NCBI GenBank assembly: GCA_017475005.1
Contig: JAFVGI010000008.1
Span: 1-62,222 of the forward strand
Direction: 5' to 3'
Source of the DNA: Prevotella sp.
Lineage (GTDB): Bacteria > Bacteroidota > Bacteroidia > Bacteroidales > Bacteroidaceae
DNA: 62,222 nt
Positions 49,710 through 59,200 of the stretch are shown here, piece after piece (within the stretch, counting starts at the first letter, position 1; each line of letters starts with the position of its first letter). The notes beneath the pieces were generated by a model, which saw nothing but the letters and a program-made list of their open reading frames with translations, was not told the DNA's origin and did no database searches. Position numbers and translations under genes: made by a program.

Positions 49710-49740
49710 TAGCACATTTATTAAACACAAATAACAAAAT

Positions 49741-51366
49741 ATGAGAATTAAATTTATTTGCCTTGCATGGTGTCTGGTAATGACACTTGCATCAAAGGCA
49801 CAAACAGAACGTCAGATTTCAGTAACTGAGAACATCGCATACAGAACCGATGTAGGATCAAGTACTGTACTCGACCTTGCACAGCCACAATTCGGGCCAC
49901 AGCAGAATCGTCCAGCCATTCTCATCATCCATGGTGGAGGATGGAGCGCAGGTTCGAAGAACGACGCAGTATATCGTGCACTGATGGTGGACTATGCCAT
50001 GAAGGGTTATGTAGTTTGCAACATGAACTATCGCCTAGTTCAGGAGGCTGAGCCACCTGCTTGCATTGAGGATGTTCGCTGTGCCATCAGATGGATGAAG
50101 GCAAATGCACAAAAACTTGGCATCGACCCAAACCGCATTGGCACGTTTGGTCACTCAGCAGGAGGCCATCTGTCGCTGATGGCTGGTGTGGCAACTGATA
50201 GCAAGATTTTCAACGATGATGCCGACCCTTGGAAGCAATATGACTGCTCTGTTGCATGTACTGTAGGCGGTGCTGCAGTTACAGAACTTGGAAGGCCAGG
50301 AATTCCTTGGGGTGACAAAAAAGAATATTGGCCTATCGGATATATTGGCAAAAGCAAGACTCCTTTTCTCGTATTGCAAGGTGGGGAAGATCCTGTGGTA
50401 AAACCAAATCTGACAGAGGATTGGGTGAAGCAGATGCAACAAGCTGGCGCATCAGTAGATTATGTAAAGGTGCATGGACAGCATGGAGTGGCCTATGACC
50501 AGCAGTTGGAATTCACCCGTCCTGCAATGGATGCCTTCTTTGCCCGCTATCTAAAGCATGAAGACCCTTCTGTCAGCTTTGAGCAGATGAAGGTTGTGGA
50601 ATATGGTGGAACCGGTCGCCACAAAGCTATTGCAGTACGAGAAAAATCCCTCCCTGATTTTGTAGTATATCGCCCCCTAAGAATGAGAGGCAAAATGCCT
50701 GTACTGGTATTCTGCAACGGAGGCTGCATGGATACCAGCATTGGCTACGAGAATATGCTCAGCGACATCGCTTCATACGGCTACGTAGTGGTTGCAGTAG
50801 GAGAAATGCAGATGTTTGCTCAGCATGATAAAGACCAGCATACCCCTTCTTCTATTGTAAAGAAAGCCCTCGACTGGATTAGCCAGCAAGCTGCTGACCC
50901 TGCTGCTCCTTATTATAATAAGGTAGATGCTGACAAAATTGCTGCAGCAGGACACTCTTGCGGAGGAGCACAGGTATTGGCTAATGCTGCCGATACCCGC
51001 CTGAAGACATATATCATTCTGAATGCAGGAATGGGTAAGATGACGATGGCGGATGCCAGTGCAAAGTCTTTGAAGAATCTCCATGCTCCTATCCTCTATC
51101 TTGTTGGCGGAACATCGGATGTAGCATGGAAGAATGCCCAAATGGATTATGATGCAATCAAGAAAAATCCAGTAGTATTGGCAGACAACACACAAAGTGG
51201 TCATGGAGGCACTTATGAACAGCCAAATGGCGGAGCAAACTCTCGCATGGTTCGCGCTTGGCTCGACTGGCAACTGAAGGACATGCAGGAAAACAAAAGT
51301 CTATTCATTAATGGCGACCTCACTGGCTACGATAACTTTACTATTAAACATAAGAACATCAAATAA
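49741..51366 (+). CDS. Double alpha/beta-hydrolase esterase
   Basis: 541 aa exported protein (signal peptide ends ASKAQ) with two complete alpha/beta-hydrolase domains. Domain 1 (about 25-275) has an 'IHGGGW' oxyanion motif and the nucleophile 'GHSAGG', as in BD-FAE-type carbohydrate esterases. Domain 2 (about 285-530) has the nucleophile 'GHSCGG' and a dienelactone hydrolase/PET-hydrolase-like layout. Beside pectate lyase and GH43, it probably removes acetyl or feruloyl groups from pectin or arabinan. Each domain could act on a different ester. It lies 11 bases before the GH43 gene. Confidence 0.78.
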   Translation: MRIKFICLAWCLVMTLASKAQTERQISVTENIAYRTDVGSSTVLDLAQPQFGPQQNRPAILIIHGGGWSAGSKNDAVYRALMVDYAMKGYVVCNMNYRLVQEAEPPACIEDVRCAIRWMKANAQKLGIDPNRIGTFGHSAGGHLSLMAGVATDSKIFNDDADPWKQYDCSVACTVGGAAVTELGRPGIPWGDKKEYWPIGYIGKSKTPFLVLQGGEDPVVKPNLTEDWVKQMQQAGASVDYVKVHGQHGVAYDQQLEFTRPAMDAFFARYLKHEDPSVSFEQMKVVEYGGTGRHKAIAVREKSLPDFVVYRPLRMRGKMPVLVFCNGGCMDTSIGYENMLSDIASYGYVVVAVGEMQMFAQHDKDQHTPSSIVKKALDWISQQAADPAAPYYNKVDADKIAAAGHSCGGAQVLANAADTRLKTYIILNAGMGKMTMADASAKSLKNLHAPILYLVGGTSDVAWKNAQMDYDAIKKNPVVLADNTQSGHGGTYEQPNGGANSRMVRAWLDWQLKDMQENKSLFINGDLTGYDNFTIKHKNIK

Positions 51367-51377
51367 ACGACACAAAC

Positions 51378-52427
51378 ATGAAAGCATTACTTGCCTCAGC
51401 ACTTCTGCTGGTTAGTGCCCTCACAGTAACGGGACAGGGACAACGTCGCGGATTTCCAAGAGAAGCGTTTACTACAGATACTCCAATGGTTCACGACCCT
51501 GTGATGGCCAAGGACGGTGACACCTATTACATCTTCTCCACAGGCAGAGGCATCCAGCAGATGACATCCAAGGACCGCAAAACGTGGACGGTGCTTCCAC
51601 AGCCTGTTATGACTGTTATCCCTGGTTGGACGACCGACTCTGTACCTGGTTTTGAGAGCCATGTTTGGGCACCCGATGTCATCAAGTGGCACGGACGCTG
51701 GTGGATGGCCTACAGTTGCTCCACCTTCGGTAAGAACGGCTCTGCCATCGGTCTGCTCAGCAGTCGCTCGCTGCGCTCTAATATATGGAAAGACGAAGGC
51801 TGCATCGTGACCTCCCACGACTGGAAGAAGAATGCTGATGGCTCTACATCCGGCGACAACTGGAATGCCATAGATCCCAATTTTGTAATCGACGACAATG
51901 ATACCCCTTGGCTCGTATGGGGATCGTTCTGGGACGGCATACAACTGGCACGTCTCGACACTACCATGCATCTGGCTTCCAAGCCAGTTACCATTGCCCG
52001 TCGCCATCGTCCGGGAGACCCTAATGCTGCAGAGAATCCCACCTCACGCTTCGCAGGACGCAATGCCATCGAGGCACCATTTATCTTCAAGCACAACGGT
52101 TGGTACTATCTCTTCGTATCGTGGGATTACTGCTGCCGTGGAGCCAAGAGCAACTATCGCGTTGCCATAGGTCGCAGCAAGAGCGTTGAAGGCCCTTATC
52201 TAGACCGCGAAGGCAAGGATATGCTGAACGGTGGGGGCACCATATTCATTGAGGGTGACAAGAAGGAATGGGAAGCCGCAGGCCACTGCGCTGCCTATAC
52301 TTTCGACGGAGAAGATATCTTCATCTGTCACGGCTATAGCGCCACCCGCAACGGCGTCGCATTGCTTATCCAACGTCCCATCACATGGACTACCGAAGGA
52401 TGGCCGGAGGTAAAAAGTGAAAAGTGA
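51378..52427 (+). CDS. GH43-type glycosidase (arabinanase-like)
   Basis: 349 aa, signal peptide (ending TVTGQ), five-bladed propeller family. The three acidic catalytic positions are visible in 'VHDPVMAKDG', 'NAIDPNFVID' and 'NAIEAPFIFKHN'. The pattern is closest to endo-arabinanase/arabinosidase members. The last codons (VKSEK) and the stop come from a heptamer array (52413-52440), so the native C-terminus may have been altered. Operon partner of the double esterase. Confidence 0.85.
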   Translation: MKALLASALLLVSALTVTGQGQRRGFPREAFTTDTPMVHDPVMAKDGDTYYIFSTGRGIQQMTSKDRKTWTVLPQPVMTVIPGWTTDSVPGFESHVWAPDVIKWHGRWWMAYSCSTFGKNGSAIGLLSSRSLRSNIWKDEGCIVTSHDWKKNADGSTSGDNWNAIDPNFVIDDNDTPWLVWGSFWDGIQLARLDTTMHLASKPVTIARRHRPGDPNAAENPTSRFAGRNAIEAPFIFKHNGWYYLFVSWDYCCRGAKSNYRVAIGRSKSVEGPYLDREGKDMLNGGGTIFIEGDKKEWEAAGHCAAYTFDGEDIFICHGYSATRNGVALLIQRPITWTTEGWPEVKSEK

Positions 52428-52440
52428 AGAGTGAAGAATT
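52413..52440 (+). repeat. Heptamer array at the GH43/phosphatase junction
   Basis: AAAAGTG, AAAAGTG, AAGAGTG, AAGAATT. It provides the GH43 stop codon at 52425-52427 and the bases up to the next start. Confidence 0.85.
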
Positions 52441-52444
52441 AAAT

Positions 52445-53251
52445 ATGAGCACCACATTACAAGACATAAAAGAGGCTGCCGTCAGGATGGCACTTCATTG
52501 CGGTAAGATACAACTGGAGTCTTTCCGCACAAGCAATATAGGCATAGATACCAAGAGTAATATCTATGACGTAGTAACAAAGGTTGACAAGGCTTGTGAA
52601 GATTATCTCCTCACAGAGATTTCACGCCTCTACCCTACCCACTCAGTAATAGGAGAAGAGACAGGACAACACTTGCATGCCGACAGCGAATGGGCTTGGG
52701 TGGTTGATCCTCTTGATGGTACAAACAGCTACTCACAGGGACTGCCGGTTTTCTGCGTTAGCATCGGCATCACATATAAGGGAGAATGTGTTGTTGGAGT
52801 TGTCTATGCCCCTTACCTCAACGAACTCTTTACCGCTGTTAAGGGCGAAGGAGCATGGTATGGGAAAGCAGGAAATATGGATACCACCAAGTTACATGTT
52901 TCTTCCAAAGATTCTTTGAAAGAATGTGTTGTAGCATCTGGTTTCCCTTATGACAAGGCTACCCACCCCATAAATAATATACGAGAGGTAAGCATTGTCA
53001 TACCACAGGTGCGTGGTTTCCGAAGAATGGGGAGTGCAGCATACGACCTATGCTGTACTGCCATGGGAACCATTGATGCTTACTGGGAGTATAACCTCAA
53101 TCTGTGGGACGTATGCGCCGGTCAGCTTATTGTACAGGAGGCCGGTGGCATCATCATTCCGCTATGCGACGACCGCAAGATAAGCATCATCGCAGGACCA
53201 AAAAATTTGGTCAAGGAACTGCAAGGAGTCCTTGACCAAATCAGCAAATAA
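52445..53251 (+). CDS. Inositol-monophosphatase-family phosphatase
   Basis: 268 aa from the ATG at 52445 (MSTTLQDI); an in-frame ATG at 52424 lies in the repeat array and is less likely. Metal-site motifs: 'GEETG', 'WVVDPLDGTNSYSQG' and 'LWDVCAGQLIVQEAGG'. Acts on inositol phosphates or 3'-phosphoadenosine-type substrates; SuhB- or CysQ-like function cannot be separated here. The end of the coding region doubles as the transcription terminator of the convergent NRPS gene. Confidence 0.88.
   Translation: MSTTLQDIKEAAVRMALHCGKIQLESFRTSNIGIDTKSNIYDVVTKVDKACEDYLLTEISRLYPTHSVIGEETGQHLHADSEWAWVVDPLDGTNSYSQGLPVFCVSIGITYKGECVVGVVYAPYLNELFTAVKGEGAWYGKAGNMDTTKLHVSSKDSLKECVVASGFPYDKATHPINNIREVSIVIPQVRGFRRMGSAAYDLCCTAMGTIDAYWEYNLNLWDVCAGQLIVQEAGGIIIPLCDDRKISIIAGPKNLVKELQGVLDQISK
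53200..53241 (-). terminator. NRPS terminator embedded in a convergent coding sequence
   Basis: On the minus strand ATTTGGTCAAGGA and TCCTTGACCAAAT form a perfect 13-bp stem followed by TTTTT. The hairpin lies within the last 17 codons of the phosphatase gene. On the plus strand there is no T-run, so it is directional. Confidence 0.75.
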
Positions 53252-53255
53252 CTAA

Positions 53256-56200
53256 TTATTCGAAGAATCCGAAGGCGGCTATCTGGCGGAGCATCTGGAT
53301 GATGTATTCGCTAGATGTGTCGCTCCAGTGGAATCCCAGACGGTGCAGCACGCTACAAGTGTAATGGTTATCGCGTTCGATAATCGAAGTCTTCTGTCCG
53401 TGAGCCACATCCTGATAAGCCACAAGGGCAGCAAGAAGTTTGGCCTTCTCCGGATCTTGTCCGGCAACAGCAATGGTCTGCTCGAATTCGTCAGCCTCAA
53501 CGAAACGCATATCCTTACCCACTTTCTCCATGAGCCGCAGCACATCACCCAGCAACTCAGTGTGGTTGTTGAAGGGCTGGAATACAGTACATTCCTTCGG
53601 CGTTGAAGCGAGGAGCACCACAGCCTTGGCTGTCTCATCGATAGGCGACATCTCTGTGTATTCGTCATAACCGTCGTAAGGACAGCAACCCAGCGTATAG
53701 AACACTTTAAGGCGTCCCATGTAGCTGTTGCTGTTGAAGTTAGCCTGGAACTCACCGTCGGCACTGCGCGGTGCCAAATTACCCACACGCATTACCTTGG
53801 CACTCAGACCATGATGAACTACTGCATCCAATATCAGACGCTCAGCGAGGAACTTGGAGTGGATATAACGATTGTCCAGGAACTGACCGAACCATAGTTT
53901 GCGCTCATCAAGCATAGGCACCTGACCGCCGTCACCGCGATCTATCCATATCTCAGCCACCGATGTCGTGGAGATGTGCACTAGGCGAGCACCATTCTTC
54001 AGACAGAACTCCACACAACGCTGTGCACCACCGATATTAACGTCTTCTATGTCCGTTCCCTTGGAGAAATGCTTCACGTTGGCGGCACAGTTAAAGACGG
54101 TGTCAATAGAGAAGTGAGAGGTCTGAGTTGAGAGGTCTGAGAGGTTTGAGAAATCCTGAGTTACATCACCGTTGACTACGAAGAGTCTGCTGCCAAAGAG
54201 GTTTGCGTATGACTTCTCGTAATAATAGAAGAGCAGATTCTTGAGACGGTGCTCAGCTGAAGCCTGATCTTTACCACGAACAAGGCACGTAATAGTCTGA
54301 GCATCAGATTCAATGAGCTCACGCAGCACATGGATGCCCAGATAGCCGGTAGCACCAGTCAGGAGAACATTACCCAACTGCTGTCTCTCGCCCTTCAGGA
54401 ACATATCAATATTATTGTGCTGCAAGATGGCATCAATTCCCGAATAGTCGAAGTCCTCAATCTCGGTATCGGTCATATCTACCGGTGCTGCGCCTCCTAC
54501 GAACTGCGCCAACAGACGCGGTGTAGGATGGTCGAAGACATCGCCATAAGCTACATGATGCCCAGCCTTATCGGCCTCGATGACAACTTTGGTAACCATC
54601 AACGACGTACCGCCCATCTCGAAGAAATTATCGGTAGCACCTACCTTTTCCAAAGACAGGATGTCAGCAAAGATGTCGCAGAACAGTGTCTCCACATCTC
54701 CTACCGGAGCCACGAACTCGCGTTCCTCTACTTGTATCTGCGGTGCGGGCAGAGCGCGGCGGTTCACCTTCTGGTTCTGGTTAAGCGGAATATTATCTAT
54801 CTGCATCGTTGCTGCAGGCACCATGTAAGGCGGCTTGCGGTCACGTATGAAGGCATTCAGCGTCTGGATGTCGATTTGTTGGTCACTCACCACGTAAGCA
54901 GCAATATATTTACCACCATTGGGGTAGTCGAAAGGCTGCACAGTAGCATCCTTGATGCCAGGGAACTCACGAATCACCGATTCCACCTCTTTCAGTTCTA
55001 TGCGGAAGCCACGAATCTTTACCTGACCGTCACTGCGTCCCACAAACTGTATATTGCCGTCAGCCAGATAACGCACCACGTCACCTGTGCGGTAGCAACG
55101 CTTGCCGTTCCATTGTATATATGTTTCGGCAGTCTTCTCAGGAAGATTAAGGTATCCTCGGCTCACCTGCGGACCAGTTACCAACATCTCACCGGCAGCC
55201 CCCAATGGAAGACGATTCATATCCTTATCTACAATGTATAGCTGCAGATTGTCAAGCGGTTTGCCGATAGGAGCATTCTGCTCGTACTCCGTCTGCACAT
55301 AAGTGGTCGTGAAGATGGTACACTCCGTAGGTCCGTAGGCATTATGGAGTTTATAACCCTTAGGTGGAGTAAGCGGCAGAATCTTTTCGCCTCCGACAGA
55401 AAGGTGATGCAGTGAGTGGTTTTCACAGTTCATCGCAAACTGACATCCCACCTGTGTTGTCATGAACGAATGGGTCACACCTTCCTTGTCAAAATATGCA
55501 TTCAAATCCGGAAGGTTCAAACGAATATCGTCGCCCACAATCACTACGGCAGCGCCAGTAGTCAAAGCCGGATACATATCCATCATGCAAGCATCAAAGC
55601 CATAGCTGGCGTAGGCAGCCACCTTGTCGCCAGGTTTGAGGTCGTAATAGCGCTGATACCAATGACAGAAGCATACAAGGTTTCCGTGCTCCAACTGACA
55701 ACCTTTTGGCTTTCCCGTAGAACCGGAGGTGTAAAGCAGTATGAAGAGACTTGAGGGGGAAATCTGAGCATTCAGAGTAATCGGAGTATTCGGAGCAACT
55801 GGAAGAGCCGCAAGATCTTTTGTCAACAGCACAGGACCTTGATATTCACCCACCTTCTCTAAAAGCGCTTCTTCAGCAATCAGCAACTTAGCATCAGCAT
55901 CCTGCATCATGAAGTTCAGGCGCTCGGATGGGTAACTTGGATCAAGCGGTTGGTATGCACATCCAGCTTTCAGCACTCCTAACGATGCCAGCACCATCCA
56001 CTCGCTACGGCCAATGAGAATGGAAACAACATTCTCCTTGCCACCCTCAACCTTCGAGTTGACAAGTGCTGCGATGGCATCAGTCTTTTCATCCACCTCT
56101 TTGTATGTGAGGCGCACGTCGTGATAGATAACAGCCAGATTATCCGGTGTCTCTTTTACCTGACGGCGGAACAACGACAATATAGTTTGAGTATCATCAT

Positions 56201-59200
56201 ACTCCACCGCTGTCTGGTTAAAGGAATCCAGAAGGGTTACGCCAGCGGTATCCATGAGTGAGATGCTACGCAGCGGCTTATCGGCAGCGGCAGCAAAGGC
56301 ACTCACGGCATTGCTCACACTCTGTGCAAGACTCTGCATCATAGCCTCACTGTACTGTCCGTTGTCGTATTCAATGGCAACACCAGGTTCCCCGGGCTCA
56401 TCCGTAATATAAAAGGCAATTTTGAACTTAGGCACATTCAACTCCATCGTCTCGTCAGCCAGTACCTTCTTTCCGTCTATGCGGTAATCGCTCAGCACAC
56501 CCATCTGATAGGCAAACATAATGTCAGCCTTGAGACCGTAGTCGGCAGCGACACGTGCGAACGGATAGTTCTCGTGAGCAAGGGTTTGCTCAAATGTTTC
56601 CTCACTCTCATGAAGGAAATCCTTCACACTCTGCGAACCTATCTTAGAGGAAAGCGCAAGGGTGTTCACGAACATACCCATCGTATTTGCCACTTTCAAG
56701 TTATTGCGACCGTTGGAAATGGTGGTGATGCAGATATGGTCGTTTCCGGAGAAACGTGAGAGGCAGTAGAATACGGCACTCAGCAGTACAGCTGATGGCT
56801 TCACGCCCTGTTGCTTTGCAAGCTGTTCGGCATCATTCCATACAATTGGAGCCCATACGCGACCGTTCTCACCTTGCGGACGAGGATTGGTAAGGTCGGG
56901 AGCTAGCTCCGTCACTTCCTCCACATCACCAAGACGCTGTTTGAAGAACTCGGCAGCTTCGGCAAAGGCCGCATCTTTCTCTGCTGCCTTCTGATCCACG
57001 ACAAACTGCATGTAGCTGCACATCTCAGGCTCTATCTCCTCACCATTCATAAGACTGCATATCTCATGAATGAACAGGTCATAGGAATATCCGTCGCACA
57101 CGAGATGATGAATGTCGCAGTACAGATATAGCGCCTTATCAGTATGGATGGTGGCTAAGCGGAACAGTCTGTCTTTGCCCAGGTTGAACGGACGCACGAA
57201 TCCGTGACGGAAAGCAAGCGCCTCCTCTTCGCTCATGGTATAGTCTTCAATATCCACTGGTGTCTCTCGGTCGCCCATCACCTGCACTACCCCACTCTCA
57301 TCAGTCGTAAACTGCACGAAGAGAGCCGGATGGTTCTCCACAGCCTGAAGCGTAGCCTTCTTCAGTGCTTCGACATCAGTTTCTACTGGGAAGGTTAAGC
57401 ATACCGGGGTGTTATACAACGTTGAGGTAGGATTCTTCATGCAGTCGAAATAGACACCCGTCTGAGCATAACTCAGCGGAGCAGAAGTCAACGGGTCTGT
57501 CGTACTATCCGTATTAGCAGTACCCGTAGCACCTCCAGAGAGGAAGGCATCCAGGATAGCATTTTCTACCGTCTGGATATTAGCACCCTTAGTGAGAAGC
57601 TGGGCATCCAACTGTACACCGAAACGCTTGTATATCTGCGTAGCAACCTTTATTGCCAAAATGGAGGTAAGACCAACGTAGCGGAGGTCTGTGGTGATTC
57701 CGAAGGCATCGGTATTCAATACTTCTGCCACTATTTCCTTCAGCTTCTGCTCAAGGATATTAAGTGGTGCAGCAGATTCTTCCTCTGTTTCAGCGGCTGC
57801 ACCGAAGACAGGCTCAGGCAGAGCGCGGCGGTTCACCTTCTGATTCTGGTTAAGCGGAATGGAATCTATCTGCATCGTTGCAGCAGGAACCATATAAGGC
57901 GGTTTCTGGTCCATTATGAAGCTGTTCAATGCCTTGACGTCAATCTGCTCATCGGCAACGATATATGCAGCAATGTATTTTCCGCCAGTAGGATAGTCAA
58001 AGGCCTGAACGGTAGCATCCTTGATGCCAGGGAACTGTCGGATAACAGCCTCCACCTCCTTGAGTTCGATGCGGAAACCGCGAATCTTTACCTGACCATC
58101 CTTTCGGCCTACGAATTCGATATCTCCATTGTCACGATAACGCACGATATCACCGGTGCGATAGATACGTTTTCCACCCCACTCTACGAAGGCTGCTGCT
58201 GTCTTCTCGGGCTGATTCAGATAACCGATACCCACCTGTGGACCAGCAATAATCAGTTCGCCGCAGCATCCCCAAGGCACCTGTTTCCCAAAACGGTTCA
58301 CAATATACATTTCCACAGTATCGTTCGGTTTGCCGATAGGGATATTAGGCTCATTCTTATCCACATAATGGCTGCATACATAGCAGGTAGTCTCCGTAGG
58401 TCCATAGGCATTGAGCAGATGGTAGGAAGGCGGATCAAGACTCATTAGCTTCTCGCCGCCCGTTCCCAGATACTGGAGTTGAGCTATTTCGGGATATGAA
58501 AGAGCCATCTGCGTGGCCATCTGCGTGGTCATGAAACAGTGGGTCATACTCTCCTTGGTCAGGTATTCGTATAAAGCCTCTAAATTGAACCGTATGTCAT
58601 CTTGTATGATATACATGGTAGCACCAGCCCACACGCAGGCCCACAGGTCGTGCTGGTAAGCATCGAAGCCGTAACCGGCGTAAGTGGCATAGCGCGAGCC
58701 AGCTTTCAAACCTATATGCTTAACATGGAAATTTGTGAAGACGCGGAAATTCTCTTCGCTCAGCATTACACCCTTCGGCGTGCCTGTAGTACCGCTGGTG
58801 TAAAGCAACACCAAAGCATCGGTGCCATCGTAGGCCGCTGCATCCTTCTTCATAAATTCTAATCGCTCCTCGGGATAGCTGCTGTCAAGCGGCAGTTGTG
58901 TGAGACCCGCCTTTGCAATAGCCAGAGGAGCCAGCACCATCTTTTCGTCACGGGGGACAGAGAAGCCTACTACACGTTCTCCACAGCGAACCGTATATGA
59001 AGGGTCTATGGTATCAGTGAGCTTATCTACCTCAGCAAAGGTGAGCCGTTTGTCACCTGCCACGCAGAAGATATCATTAGGCCGTTCTGCCACATGTTGT
59101 TTGAAGCGCTCCACCAACGTCGGGAGGCCGGCAGATGATTTGATGTCAGGATTGAGACTATTCAACCATTTAACCTGTTCCGATGTAGCATATTCCAGTT

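Noticed and set aside
54330-55241. 303-aa open frame on the plus strand inside the NRPS gene
   Set aside because: It is antisense to the conserved adenylation, carrier and reductase domains and has no recognisable domain of its own; long antisense frames are expected in such a gene.
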